NCBI RefSeq assembly: GCF_047495875.1
Contig: NC_092474.1
Coordinates: 14,180,200-14,244,199, forward strand
Direction of reading: 5' to 3'
Origin: Pithys albifrons albifrons
Lineage: Eukaryota; Chordata; Aves; Passeriformes; Thamnophilidae
Length of the DNA stretch: 64,000 nt
Made by a program: the position numbers and the translations under genes. Below, piece by piece: positions 10,661 to 22,042 of the stretch (position 1 is the first letter of the stretch; each line of letters opens with the position of its first letter). The notes beneath the pieces were generated by a model. It was not told the DNA's origin. It saw nothing but the letters and a program-made list of their open reading frames with translations, and did not search any database.

Positions 10661-13569
10661 TGAGGTGAGGAGATGATAACGATGCAGAATCCAAGGCATG
10701 GCCAAACCATGGATTTATAGAGCCCACCAACTGCCCTGGCCATCCACCAGGCAATTTACCATTTCCTAAAGGTTTCCAAAGAGGCAACACGTCACATGTG
10801 GACCTGTTTGACATTTGAGATGCTTCTTTCCAAATGATCTCCCTCCACCTTCAGTGAGTTTGGATTCTGCTTGTCATGGGGAGTCACTGACATGCTCTGC
10901 CCCAGATTCACTCAGTGATTACATTCCTCTGATTTACAGGCTTCCTTTTGCTCTTCCTGCCCAAGAGCTGTGCACTGTCTGCCTCTCCTTGCCTCGTGAT
11001 TTTATGGCTTTTGGGCTCCCATTGCTCTTCCCAAACCAATCTGCAGGGTTGTCCACTGTCCTGTTTCCCCCCTGTTTGGGATCAGGCTGATTTGTTAATG
11101 TGGTCAGGCTTTACAGAGTGGTGCTGAACCACTAAACCACAACAGAAGAGAGTGATGGCCACAAGATGTATTCTGGCTCAGATCATCCTTCATGGGACAC
11201 CCCAGTGCTGCTTTATGTGGTGCCTGATGGGTGTCACAGACCCTTTATATCATTTTAGTTGGCATTTGCTGCAGAATGGGGTCTCTCACTGGGGATCAAA
11301 GGAGATGGATGCTGAGCTCTTGGCTCTGAGGAGGAGGAAGGCTGGGGCAGTGCTGGTGATACCATCAGGAATATCTGATACTTAATCCACTCCCTAATAT
11401 TGCAAGAGACAAAAGGAACTGAGTTTGGGCTGAACACTCTGTCACCCTTTAGAAAGTGGATGCCTGAGAGTTTCCATCCTCAAGGTGTTTTTTTTTCCCC
11501 ACAGAGATATTAATGGCTCCTTTAAACCATTGAACTGGATGTTTCTTTGCCAATGATGAATTATCTGTAAAATATCTCACTGAAAGCTTCTCCCAGAGTC
11601 AGAGAATTGATTTCCAGGTATCTCAGCACTTCCTCCATCTCCTCAAAGACAGCAGTTCTCCAGAAGCCCTTGGTTTTGAGCTACTCCAAGCACCTGGAAT
11701 GCAGCTTGCCCACGAGGGTGGGCAGTGATGTGAGGGCAGCCTGAGGCTGGCAGACGTCGTGCTGTGGGTCTCAGGCACTCAGGACCAGGATTGCTCCCTG
11801 TTCACATCCTCTCTGCTGTGCTGTGTCACACCTCAGGGCTCAGGGGCTGTGGGGAGGTGCACAGCACTAAGGGAGGGGTGAAACCACCCATGGATTGAAA
11901 TAATATGGAAAACAAAATCTTTGCATTCAAACAGAAACACACAAAAGAAAACCACAGATGTCTCAGGGTTTCCCCTGTACCTGCCCTGCCTTCCTCCAGC
12001 CTTTTAGCCTCAGTTTTGAACAATGCCCTGAACCTGCCCCTTGCTCTCTGCCAAGGCTGGCAGTGCCCTGTTGGTGCTCCTGCACCGAGTGTGAGATGCA
12101 CTTGGTCTCGTGGAGCCACATAGTGGGGCTGTTCTCCCACCTCACCGAAGGAGGTCTCTGGGAACTGCAGCTCATCTTGCCTGGGCCCTTCCTGCAGCTG
12201 CATTTTGTGGCAAACACCCCCCCAGTCTGCAGCTGTGTGTGACCCCTCGGGGTGTGTTGGGCACTGTGGTGCCTCACGCTTCTCCCGTGGCAGAGCTGGT
12301 GACCCCCCGGGACACCAACCACTTTGGGTGGAGCCACTGGCTGAGGTTTCCCTGCTGTTCATCTCTATGTGTGGAGGAGGCAGCTGAGCCACTGATTTGT
12401 TTGGGAGGGTCTGATTTTGGAAGCTGGCACTAGTAAGGAGCATCTTCAAGCCCCTTGGGATGACCCTGGGCACACCTGATTGGGGCTCAGACGAGCTCAG
12501 CTCCCTGTTTGATGGGATGGTGCCTGTGCTCAGGCTTCTCCTTTACTCATCAGCCAGATCTCACTTCTCCTTGGACAGTCCTAATTCCACATCCCTTCCC
12601 AGACTCTTTAAAATCCCAGGAGCATCCTGAGCTGAGTGCCATCCCAGCAGCCCAGAGAGCAGAGCTCCAGCCTTGCATGGCTCTGGGCTGCACCAGCTTT
12701 CAGAGAGGCAGGGCCCAGTTTTTTGGGTGATGCAGGTGCTCACATTACCTACACCTTTCCCCTGGCTCTGTCCCTCTGCTCCCTCCCTGCAACTCACCAT
12801 CCTGTGCTGGGGAACTGCTCCATGAGGTGATTCCTTCGTGTCCAGCTGTGCAGGACAAATGTCACCAGTCCCACGTGGGTTTGGGTCCCACCACCCTTTG
12901 CTGCTCCTTATGCTCAGCTGGTTCCTTCCTCTGGTGCCATCCCTGTTTGCCTATCAAGGGTGAATTTGCCCTTCAGTGCAAGGCCCAGGGAGAAGTTTGC
13001 AGGAGCAGTTCCCAGGCCATATGCTGAGGATTTAGCTTTATAATCATCTTGGTTTAGCAGCAAAGCTGTAAAGAGAAGAATTTTTGTGTTTATTATACAT
13101 AAGAAGATCTCTGTGGTTAAGAATATACAGGGCTGGAGAGGGGGGAAAAATACCCAACCCTTTGATAAGCCTTAAAGATTTAAGAGATGGAATCTGCATC
13201 TGTGTTACCCAAAATATCCTTGTTAAACCTTCTGGGCTGGGTGAAGCATGTGAGCTGTGCCACCCTGCTGGGTGCAGCACTGCCTGGCACCACCATTAGT
13301 CAAGCAGCTGTCAAACCCCACTGTTCCTGTACAGGAGCATCAAGCCCTTCAGCCTCCAGGATCACTTTCAAGTCAAATCTAAGCCCAGTCTGTTTGTTTT
13401 CTCTTGGTGGTTTTTTCTCTAAACGAATCCTTCTTTTTCTCTGGGAGAATCCCCTGGAGGGGCACACGGGTGTCAGGAGCACACAAGGGTTTTCCTCCTG
13501 CAGATGGAGGAAATGAATTTGGTGGTGGAATTTTATTTATCCCCCACGAGGTCCTAGAGCCCCTCCAGC
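10661..13569. other. Unassigned 2.9-kb stretch
   Basis: The longest stretch without a recognised repeat apart from parts of 29-32 and 52-54 kb. Open frames of up to 215 residues (11826-12473 minus) overlap frames on the other strand and show no domain I recognise. Host exons cannot be excluded by eye, but none is supported. Confidence 0.4.
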
Positions 13570-14117
13570 TCTGCTCTCACTGGGCTGTGCTCACTGGGGT
13601 GGCCTCACTGCAATATTGGGGCAGTGTTGGCACCACAATGGAAGGAAGGGATTGAGCCATTGGAGTGTCCAAAGGAGGGACACAGAGATGGGGAAGGGCC
13701 TGGAGGGGCAGCGTGTGAGGGCACTGAGGGCACTTGGTGTGTTCAGCTGGAGAAGAGGAGACTGAGGACAGACCTCATTGCAGGTCCAACTTCCTCAGGA
13801 GGGGCAGAGGAGGGGCAGGCACTGATCTCTGCTCTGTGGGGACCAGGGACAGCACCCAGGGACTGGCTGGAGCTGTGTCAGGACAGGGTTAGGTTGGATC
13901 TCAGGGAAAGGCTCAGAGGGTGGTGGGCACTGACCAGACTCCCCAGGGCAGTGGGCACAGCCCCAAGGCTGCCAGAGCTCCAGGAGTGTTTGGCTGATGC
14001 TCTGGGGCACAGGGTGTGACTCTTGGGGCTGGTCCTGTGCAGGGCTGAGGGTTGAAGACTTGCTGATCCTTGTGGGTCCCTTTCCAGCTCAGCATATCCT
14101 GTGATTCTGTGCCTGGG
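13570..14117 (+). mobile_element. CR1 fragment, T2 type
   Basis: About 550 bp. It covers the GGAAGGGATTGAGCCATTGG segment, the GAGGGGCAGAGGAGGGGCAG region and the T2 signature GGCACAGGGTGTGACTCTT. It ends at CCTGTGATTCTGTG. One of the longer T2 3' UTRs here. Confidence 0.92.
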
Positions 14118-14225
14118 CAGGGCAAGCCCAGATGCTGCAGCTCCCAAACCCTATAGGAAACCCAAATATCTATAGGAAAACAACACAGTGTGAATGTCCC
14201 TTCTCTACCTCAGCCCAAGACCTGG

Positions 14226-14395
14226 AGTCATAGAATCACAGAACCACAGGATGGTTTGGGTTGAAAGGAACTTTAAAACCCATCTCATCCCACCCCCTGC
14301 CATGGGCAGGGACACCTCCCACCAGTCCAGGCTGCTCCAAGCCCTGTCCAACCTGGCCTTGGACCCTTCCAGAAAAGGGGCAGCCACATGCCTGG
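14226..14395 (-). mobile_element. CR1 fragment, T1 type
   Basis: Inverted octamers (TCATAGAATCACAGAACCAC), GGTTTGGGTTGAAAGG, CCATGGGCAGGGACACCTCC and GGCTGCTCCAAGCCCTGTCC. It is broken at AAAAGGGGCAGCCACATG. Confidence 0.9.
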
Positions 14396-15303
14396 CAGAC
14401 CCAGAGTCCCCACGTGCCTCCTGCCCTGGGGCTGTGGTGGCCACAGCGTGCTGAGCTCCCAGGGATGTCCTCGCTCCATCAGCCACAGTGTTGTTTGCAG
14501 AGTGGCTGCCTGGGAAATCCAGGGATCCCACTGTGTGCTGGTTCAACTGTGTGTCACTGAAACAGAAAAGCTGCAAAAGAGAACAAACTCATCCAACATT
14601 GAGGCTGTTGGTGGCATCTTCATGGCTGTGCCTGAACAATTGTCCCCCTTGTCCGTGGGATGCTCCAGCAGCCAGTTGAGGACGTGCCCCTTTGCACCCC
14701 TGGGTGCTGACACAAGGGAACTTGACAAATGGTTTCTTCAAGCAAATATCCAGAAGAAAAATGAAAATGAGCCACAATTCCATTGTAGACTCTGTGTAAA
14801 ATTCTTCTAACGTGGCCTGGCTCCAGTAATAAACCTCATTTTTCTTTCCCACCCTCACTCCCCTGCCAGGTTTGTGTTTCAGAGACTCAGTCAGGCCTTA
14901 GATGTGGCCTCATGCCAAGGCTGTTACGAGTTCCTGGGTTCTCTGGCTGCTTTAATGATTCAAAAAGGGTTAAAGTCCAAGGGTGAGGGTTCAGTGCTTT
15001 TTGGAAACCAGTTCCCTCTTGACTTGGTGACCCAAAAAACAAGGATTTGTGAAATTAAAAAATAGCCAAAGCCTTTGAGTGGTTTCTCTGCTGGGCCATA
15101 GTGGTGAAGGAGAAACCAAGTGGTAGAAAGAATTCCTGGCTATTTGTTTCAGAGTTTTGTACTTTTAAGGCTCATTTTTCTCACCTTGGGATTGTTACAG
15201 GCCTGTCCTTCCCATCTTTTTGCTGTCCTGAAGTTGCTCATTGTGTTCTGAGACACTGACCACGGGTGGTGAATGAACCAAAAGACTTTCCCTGGTCATT
15301 AGT
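14396..15303. other. Unassigned DNA
   Basis: No recognised element. The left limit of the retroviral remnant is somewhere near 15300, and no 3' LTR for it is visible here. Confidence 0.4.
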
Positions 15304-16384
15304 TTAGACTTCACAAATTGTAGCTCTCCTTAAAAATGCTGATGAGTATTTATGCCCTTCAGACAGTTTATGACCTTGAGCCTCATGGAAAGGCACATCT
15401 TTATGCTCTGCAAACCTCCAGCACCTCTGGGGAGTGTTGCTGCAGCAGGGAGGGGGGTCGGGCGGTCCTTGTGCCTCGTTGCCGAGTGCGTGCGCAGCCT
15501 CTTTGTTTGGCTCAGCCGCGTGGTGACTTCTCGCGGGCTTTGCGACCACGTGGTCTCTTTGTTTTCCTGGCCACGTGGTTTCCAGCCCCGCTGAAATGTC
15601 TCCCACGGCAGTTTCCTGCCACAACGGAGCAACTCCGGCGTGCCCGCGGGGCGGCGGGGAGTGCGGCGGAGGCACCCCAGCCCCGAGGTACCCGCAGGGC
15701 ATTGGCGGTGGCGGCAGTGCTGAAGGTGGATGGACAGGGGGAAGCTGCCTTCCCTCATCTCTCTCTCGGCTGAGGGCACCCCCCATCGCACCTTCTCGGA
15801 TTCAGGACATAAATAAAGTCACTCATGGTTTGGCATGGCTGGATGTTTTCTGCGGCGTGTCCCGTGGGGTTCCAGGGTTGCTGCTGAGGTCCGGCTGCTC
15901 CTACAGCGGCAGCCGGTGGTACAGGCAGGTAAAAGGTGGGCTCTGGGCTCCTTTGCTGTGCATAGGCTGTTTCTTGGTAGTTGTAAGGCGGTGCAAAGAC
16001 GACTTCTTGGCTTTTTGCGGCGACGAACGGCGTGGAAAAGCTTTGATTCCATGGTTGCTGTGATTCCGTCGGGTTTCCCAGAGCGGGAGCGGACGGTGCC
16101 GCGTGTGGGTACCGCAGCGGGGGTCCCGCAGGCGGCACGGGCGGAGAGGGGTCCCGCGGCGGCATTTCTGCGAGCGGCGGTGCCCACGGCGGTGCAGAAG
16201 GATGCTCAGGGGAAAAGCTGCCCTGCAGAAGAGGCTTTGTTCCCTTCTCTCGGGTAGCTCGAGGTTTTTACGGGCTCGTTCTACCTCTAACAGCATTTTC
16301 CTTACAGCTGCATATGACAGAATGAGCGGCAAAAATTCCTCGGGTGCAGTTTGCACTAAATTCCACAAATCTGCCCCAAAGTTG

Positions 16385-17637
16385 TGTCCTGGGTTGAGCT
16401 GGCAAAACACCAACTGTTCAGGACAGAGTGAAAGGGTTCCTCCTCCCCCCAACCAGCCAAGGGAAAAAGAAGAGAGAGAGAAAAGAAAAACCCTCAAAAC
16501 CAGGTTTATGCTGGAACTAACTACATGTATTTATACAGAGAAGAGAAAATTAAGAGGATACTACAATATAACACACACTTACACAAGTTACATGTATATA
16601 TAACAAGGCATAACTTCCCACTCCCCAATTAATACAAAGCCCATTACTCTAAATTCATAAGCACTCCAAAAGACACTCAGCAAGAAAGAGAAAGTATAAC
16701 AGCAAAATGTTTCTACTTCCCTGAATGCAAACAAAATGCAAGCACAGGAACAGGAGCAGGGCCTGGCATAGTAGAGGAGCTGCCAGATGTCCTCCTCTTA
16801 GTGCAGCCATGATGGAACTAACTAAAGCCACTCCCACACACTGGATTTTACACCCTTTGAGATGATGTAGCATGGTATGGAATACAATATTATTGGCTGG
16901 AAGAAGTCAGCTGTGAGCTAGCTCAGCCCAGCTCAAATCAGCTGACAATCTGTTATGGGTTCACCCAGGTGGGCCTAGATTTGGGCTCTGAAGTGTGGAC
17001 TAGGCTGAAGCTGTCAGCTGACTTGAGCTGGGCTGAGCTAACAGCTGACCTCTTCTAGCCAGTAAGTTTGTATTCCATACCACATTATGGCATCATCTCC
17101 AGGGCAGTAGGAACCAGTGTGGGAGTGGTTAAGGCAGTCGCTTCTCAGCCTCCTCTTGGGAGGACACACGATGCTGTCCCAGGGGGGATGGAGAGGACCA
17201 GGCCCACCACTGGCTCACAGGGTATCTCAGGAAGTAAAATGTGTTGTTCTGGGTCTCTCCTTTCTGCTTGGGTTTGTCTCCCTGGGGAATAAGTCTTTTC
17301 TTAAGTAATGTGTAGTTAGGACAGTAGAATTTGTGTGTTCGTTAAGAAGTTGAGGTGGGGAACTTGTTGTTGCAGACTTGTGTGAGTGTATATTTGTACT
17401 CTCTTCTAATTGTCTCTTTCTTCCTGTGAAAAATATATGTAGTTTTAGTATAAATGCAGTTTGAAGTGTTTTTTTCCTTTCCCCTCTCTTTTCCTCCCTT
17501 TCCCTGGTGTTAGGAGGGAGGCTTTTCTCTCTGTGCTTGGGGGGGTTGGCAGTTGCTTATCTCAAAACAAGACACAATCCTAGGCCTAGCTGAACTTTAA
17601 AACCTAAATTTAGGCCCACCTGGCTAAACCCATAACA
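16385..17637 (-). mobile_element. Solo LTR, group C, interrupted
   Basis: On the minus strand it starts TGTTATGGGTTTAGCCAGG and ends CAACCCAGGACA. It is flanked by an exact 5-bp duplication AGTTG (16380-16384 and 17638-17642). The LTR is split at 16950/17575 by a second LTR of the same group; without it the length is 624 bp, equal to the nested copy. It landed in the older retroviral gag remnant, whose sequence continues on both sides. Confidence 0.93.
16951..17574 (+). mobile_element. Nested solo LTR, group C
   Basis: A 624-bp LTR on the opposite strand to its host LTR. It starts TGTTATGGGTTCACCCAGG and ends TCTCAAAACAAGACA. The exact 5-bp duplication CAATC (16946-16950 and 17575-17579) fixes both ends. 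Because host and guest are related and opposed, their 5' regions form an imperfect inverted repeat, seen around TCAGCTGACA (left) and TGTCAGCTGA (right). Confidence 0.93.
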
Positions 17638-17816
17638 AGTTGTCACACAATTCTATGGAAAACGTGGAATTGGCATCGGTTAAATGCCCCCAGCTAAAGC
17701 ACCAGTCCAAAAATTCCTGTAATGCTTGTCTTTCAATGTTTGTTTTTTGTAACACGAGCTAGTTTTTCAAATTTATCAAGCAATAAGTTCGTTTGAGTCG
17801 AGTTGGAATTTCCCAT

Positions 17817-18031
17817 GTTTCTTTAACTCACCGGTTCGAAGGTCGTGGTTCCTTCAGTCCACGTTCTTCCAGTAGCTCTCAGGGCCACTACACAAAACTC
17901 CCAAGTTTAAGGGAGACAGAAGCTCTCGGAGGCTTCTCCACAAAGCACCCAAAAAACTGGGGCACAGCAGCTCTTGGAGGCCACTTCTTAAGGTTCTAGG
18001 CAGGTCTGCAGGTGGCTTCCATGTTCTGAGA
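17817..18031 (-). other. Retroviral 5' leader
   Basis: About 215 bp between the primer binding site and the gag ATG. A GGTGAGT at about 17830 (minus strand, shortly before the ATG) matches a splice donor and could be the major donor of the old virus. Inferred from position. Confidence 0.55.
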
Positions 18032-18049
18032 CACGTTGGGGGTCCACCA
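18032..18049 (-). promoter_or_regulatory. Retroviral primer binding site (tRNA-Trp-like)
   Basis: The minus strand reads TGGTGGACCCCCAACGTG two bases after the LTR end. It resembles the tRNA-Trp primer site used by avian retroviruses, with one extra G and one extra C. The tRNA assignment is an inference from resemblance. Confidence 0.65.
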
Positions 18050-18051
18050 AT

Positions 18052-18266
18052 TGCTGCAGACCAAGTCCTAGTGAGATCCACACACCAATATGATGTTCAA
18101 GCAAATCCCAAGTTTATTCAAAAACACAGGTATATATGACCTCATGTGACCCCGCCCCAGGTGCGGTGGTCTGACTCCAATTGGTTGAAGCTGGAAATGT
18201 CCTTTTAAAGTGAAAACAAGACCTGTAAGGTGGTCCTTTGGACCTACCTGAATTAGAGCTGCAACA
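18052..18266 (-). mobile_element. 5' LTR of the old provirus
   Basis: A short LTR of about 215 bp. The proposed ends are TGTTGCAG and CTGCAGCA, near-inverted copies of each other. In the direction of transcription it holds a CCAAT box (about 18177-18183), a GC box GGGGCGGGG, a TATA-like element (18131-18136) and AATAAA (18113-18118). The downstream end is set by the primer binding site. The upstream end is less sure because no second copy is in the window and no duplication can be checked. Confidence 0.65.
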
Positions 18267-19313
18267 GTGGAGCACTTTGCTGTGGTTCCTCAGGAGGACC
18301 TGCCCCTGGAGCCACCCAACCCCTTTGGTTACAGCAGTCCCAGGCACTCCCATCACTGAGGGCTGGGCAGGGAGCTGATGGGAGATGGTCCATGGCCATG
18401 CTGTCCACACAGGGAAGTTCTGCTTCAGGAGTACTGAGCTTTCTGTGCACTGGTTAAAATATTTACCTTTAATGCAAATTATATGCCAGTGTCTGATTAA
18501 ATTTAAGAACAGGACTTTCCTGTTGAATTTTTCAGCCTTCTCTCTGCACTTAAGACAGAAAAAAGTTTAAAATGCTTATTAATGGCAGCTTCTCCTCCTT
18601 TTTCTCACTGTCCTCAACAAAGTCACAGGCTCAGAGTTACAGTTTTCATGGGTTTTATATTTAAATGGATAAATAAAACTCAAATGGGGAACCCAGGCTG
18701 GGTTTTCCCCAGCCCAGAATCACCTTCCACACCATCATCCTGCTCCTCCACTCCTGGGGAAAGAGGTGGGGCTTTGGTTGATGGGAATCAATGACTTTGG
18801 TGTATAAACATCCCCTTTTCCTGCAGTCCCCTCCCTATCCATGCCTGTGCTCTTCCCTGTGGGAACCAGCTGCACATCCCAGTTGTATCTGAATCCCTTT
18901 CAGCTGTTTGGGGGCTGGGCTGGGCCCACCCCCCATTTTTTGGAGAGAGATCAATAGCTGAACAGTTGCTGCTCTCACAGCCTTGTCCTGGGCTGTAACT
19001 CTTGGGATAAATCCACACTCCTCCACTTTCTGTGCTTCCAGCACAGGGTGAGTTGCCATCAGGAGGAACTGAGCTGGTTCTCTTGTCTTCCTTGGTAGCC
19101 TTGGTTAAAGACACTTGGACAAAGGGGATTGTACCTCCTGTCCTTGTGCTGGAATCCACCCCCAAGAACTGGCACAAACATCAAATCTGCTACAGAAATT
19201 TGCCACTGCAAACAAAGCCCCTGCACTTGGTCACTCACAGCAAGTAAGTCCTGGGGTTTTTCACATCTGAGTGATGACATGACAATGTAGAACAATGAAA
19301 TCTCCTCCAGTCG
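18267..19313. other. Unassigned DNA
   Basis: No recognised repeat or gene. A 129-residue minus-strand frame at 18788-19177 has no domain signature. Confidence 0.4.
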
Positions 19314-19610
19314 TAGAATCACAGAATCATTGAGGTTGGAACACACCTGTAAGACCCAACCCACAACCCAACACCTCCACCATGTTCACCACTAGTCCAT
19401 GTCCTCAAGAGCCACATCCACAAGCCTTTTGACCATGTCCAGGGAAGGTGACTCCACTCCAGTCTGTTCCAGTGTTTTATAACACATCCAGTGAAGAAAC
19501 TTTTCTTAATATCCAATTTAAACCTCCCCTGGCACAGCTTGAGTCCATTTCCACTTCTCCCATTGCTTGTTACCTGGGAGAAGTCCCACCAACAAGGAAA
19601 GGCTGGGAAA
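19314..19610 (-). mobile_element. CR1 fragment, T4-like, older
   Basis: Begins TAGAATCACAGAATCATTG and AGGTTGGAACACACC. Further in are CACCACTAGTCCATGTCC, AAGAGCCACATCCACA and AATATCCAATTTAAACCTCC, which align to inverted CR1 3' UTR of the T4 kind. Confidence 0.85.
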
Positions 19611-20791
19611 GTGTGAGGGACACACAAGGACCCTCTGATGGGTTTGCTTTCCTGTCACTTGTTACAGTGCCCCCCCCGGTGGTGCGGCCACATCTGCACT
19701 GGCCAAGAGTTGCCAGGTTTGGCAAGAAATTCAGCTGCTTCCTCCTTGGGAAGCACAAACCTCCTTCCTTGTCCTCCAGCCGGAGGAATGAAGAACGTGA
19801 GTGTGGCCAAGACCTGCTCTGGCCAACTTCAGCTCCTGCAGCATGGCCACTGCCTGTGGCTGTCCCTGCGGACCAGGGGAAACATCCAGCCCCCCATGGC
19901 CATGGCTCCAGCTTCTCTATCCATACAGAGGTTCCTCAGGCAGCACTGGCAATGCTTGGAGGCTTCTTTGCCTTGGGCTGAGAGAGGACAATCCACCAGG
20001 AGCTGGGTCAGAGTGTTTCTGACCTCTTTGTCCATCATGTCTGGCAGACCCACCCCAAAAAGGACATTCCCAGCACATTACACTGGTGACCTACTGGTGG
20101 AAGTGAAAGAGCACCTGAGCCAGATGCTTCTGTTGTTAAGGAACAAACCATCTTCCCACCCTTGTTGGAGGGCATGGCCACCATGACTGCCACCAATATC
20201 CTCCTCACCCAGCTCCTGGTGGATTCTCTTCCTGTGGGTGTGTAGCCAGATCTCAGCTGTGCATCCAGGAGCAGGAGAGAGCAATGGGGATGGGGATGGT
20301 CCCTCTGAGCACTGTCCCTCCTGCTGTGACCTTTCCCTGACGCCCCTACTGCTGCCCCTCCCTCTGCCCCTGGGCCCCTGGCTGGGTCCTGGAGTGGGTA
20401 GAAGGGAGAGAAATTCCCACCACCCACCTGGGATTGCAGGATCTGCTTCCTTCATGCAAAATGCAGAGTCAAGGATGTGCCCACCCAGTCAGTGCAGTGG
20501 AGGAGGCTGATTCCAGAGTGGAATTAGGTAAAGTTTATTTTGAGATAGTGTTTTGTTCTACAGCAAAGCTTCTGAACCAAAAAATTAATTCTTTCCATAT
20601 CACATTTATTATCTCCTTTATTTTTATACATAAATTCCATATTATGGTCAAGCTTGAATTCTCCACGTTGGCTCCACTGCCTCTCTCCCCATTTATCATT
20701 TTGCTGTACAGGATAAATGTGAAGTGGCATTCTTTCAGGGGATTTCTGTGAGGACCAAGTTTCACTCAGGATGCCTTCTCTACCATTTTGG
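19611..20791. other. GC-rich segment with overlapping open frames, unassigned
   Basis: Frames of 125-182 residues exist on both strands (19638-20186 plus; 20078-20455 and 20035-20427 minus). None shows a domain I recognise, and all overlap. It could be a decayed gene or retrocopy, but I cannot support one. Confidence 0.35.
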
Positions 20792-20796
20792 GTCCC

Positions 20797-21515
20797 TGTG
20801 CTGGATTAAAGGTAAACCTGCAGGAGAAACAAACCCAACACAAAAGAGATTATAAGTCAGAGTTACAATTTAATAACAATATTACGATAAATGCAATGAC
20901 AAAAAGAGAAATTGGGTTTAACTCCCAAACCCAGCAGTGTAACCCACCCCCTGGGGCACAAACACAGGGGGGTTTGGTGGCCCCTGTGCTGAGCCCCACG
21001 TGGTTCCCCCGAGTCCAAAGGAAAGGGAAGGGACAAACCTGTTGATGCAGATGATGGCACAGTCTGGTGGAGAGTGGGGGGCTCCTCCTGGCCAGGGTCT
21101 GCTCCTCCTCTGGATCCAATGAGTGGTCCCAGAAGTCCCCAAACCCCCAGATTCTCTCCCATCAGGTGCAGGTGGGAGCCCCCAGTGCCTCCTCCAGGGC
21201 AGGGAGTTCCACACTGGGGGATCTGACTCTGGCAGTCAGGGGGGATTTTGGAATCGTTGCTGGCCCATGGGCAGAGCTGAGCCCTCAGGTGGGTGTGGAG
21301 GTGCCAAGGAGTCCCTGCAGGGCAGTTCTCCCAGCTCCTCTGCCAGGCTTCTTTCCCAGCCAGCTCCCAGCCTGAGGGCTCAGCTGTGCCCTGGGCAGCT
21401 GCTGCCAATGGGCCATTGGGAACAGTTCCTGGGCAATGGCCCAGAGGGTTTAGAATGCCCAGCTTTGGTCACACCCACACAGGGATAAACTGGTCCCACC
21501 TGCTGAACTGGGACA
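20797..21515 (-). mobile_element. Solo LTR, group A
   Basis: 719 bp. On the minus strand it begins TGTCCCAGTTCAGCAG and ends AATCCAGCACA. An exact 5-bp duplication GTCCC lies at 20792-20796 and 21516-21520. Internal order matches the copies at 9250 and 37852, including the paired GCCCATTGG words and the TTATTAAATTG segment near the 3' end. No internal viral DNA is attached. Confidence 0.96.
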
Positions 21516-21774
21516 GTCCCTCATTCTCACTGGGGGAGAGTGACAGGAGCAATTTCCATCCTCAGGCTGGGTAAGCCCTTCCCAAACTGTGCATTGCTTT
21601 CTTTTCTGCTTGACTTGATCTGTAGTCCTTGAATACCACTGAGTCCCCTCCCTGGAATAGTTTGCTGGGAAATAATGTCCCCAAAAGATCATAAACTTCT
21701 GCAAAGTTGGTATGAGCTCTTGGGAGGGTACTGTGAAGGTCTTAATCCTTGTCAGTGATCCTCAGCCATTAATA

Positions 21775-21965
21775 CATCATAATATAAACCGTATGTTAAA
21801 CCATGCCATGAATTTTGCAGGTGACACCAAATTGGTGCACAGGGACAAGAGGGTTTTTACAGAATGTTCTGAGTTCCCTGAGAAAAAGGGCCACGGTGCC
21901 CATGGATTTTAATCCTGCTAAATGTAAGGTTGTATTTCCAGGAGGGAAGTGGGGGCTGTGCCCTG
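21775..21965 (+). mobile_element. Old CR1 reverse-transcriptase relic
   Basis: Translation keeps FAGDTKL, a diverged form of the CR1 catalytic FADDTKL motif, and further on FNPAKCKVV, the usual CR1 sequence after it. Frames are broken between the two. Confidence 0.7.
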
Positions 21966-22042
21966 CAGGGAAGAAAACCTGAGAGGGGTGAGAGGGTGCT
22001 GAGGACCAAAAGATGTGTAGTACAGTGACTGCAGAGCCCATC

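Larger units (their letters stand above)
15304..17816 (-). pseudogene. Broken retroviral gag (endogenous, minus strand)
   Basis: Lies directly downstream of an LTR, primer binding site and leader. The first ATG (17816 downwards) opens with MGNSNST, which fits an N-myristoylation signal (Gly at position 2, Ser/Thr further on) as in retroviral matrix. That frame meets a stop after about 24 codons. Another frame then carries a helical segment (near 16290-16380), and a third carries a Pro/Ala-rich stretch (15755-16165). Such an order, myristoylated matrix followed by a proline-rich region, is usual for gag. The piece is frameshifted more than once and interrupted by 1.25 kb of LTR insertion at 16385-17637. 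No capsid, protease or polymerase is visible to the left. The gag call rests on position, the start and composition, not on a matched domain, so a host CpG-rich segment remains possible for the 15.4-16.3 kb part. Nothing intact or expressible is seen. Confidence 0.6.

Noticed and set aside
11826..12473. 215-residue minus-strand open frame
   Set aside because: Overlaps several frames on the other strand, no recognisable domain and no splice or start context. Length alone is not enough.
16951..17637. A DNA transposon with terminal inverted repeats (the outer ends of this stretch are inverse copies)
   Set aside because: The inverse ends come from two opposed LTRs: one belongs to the guest and one to the host LTR. 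Each LTR has its own 5-bp duplication.
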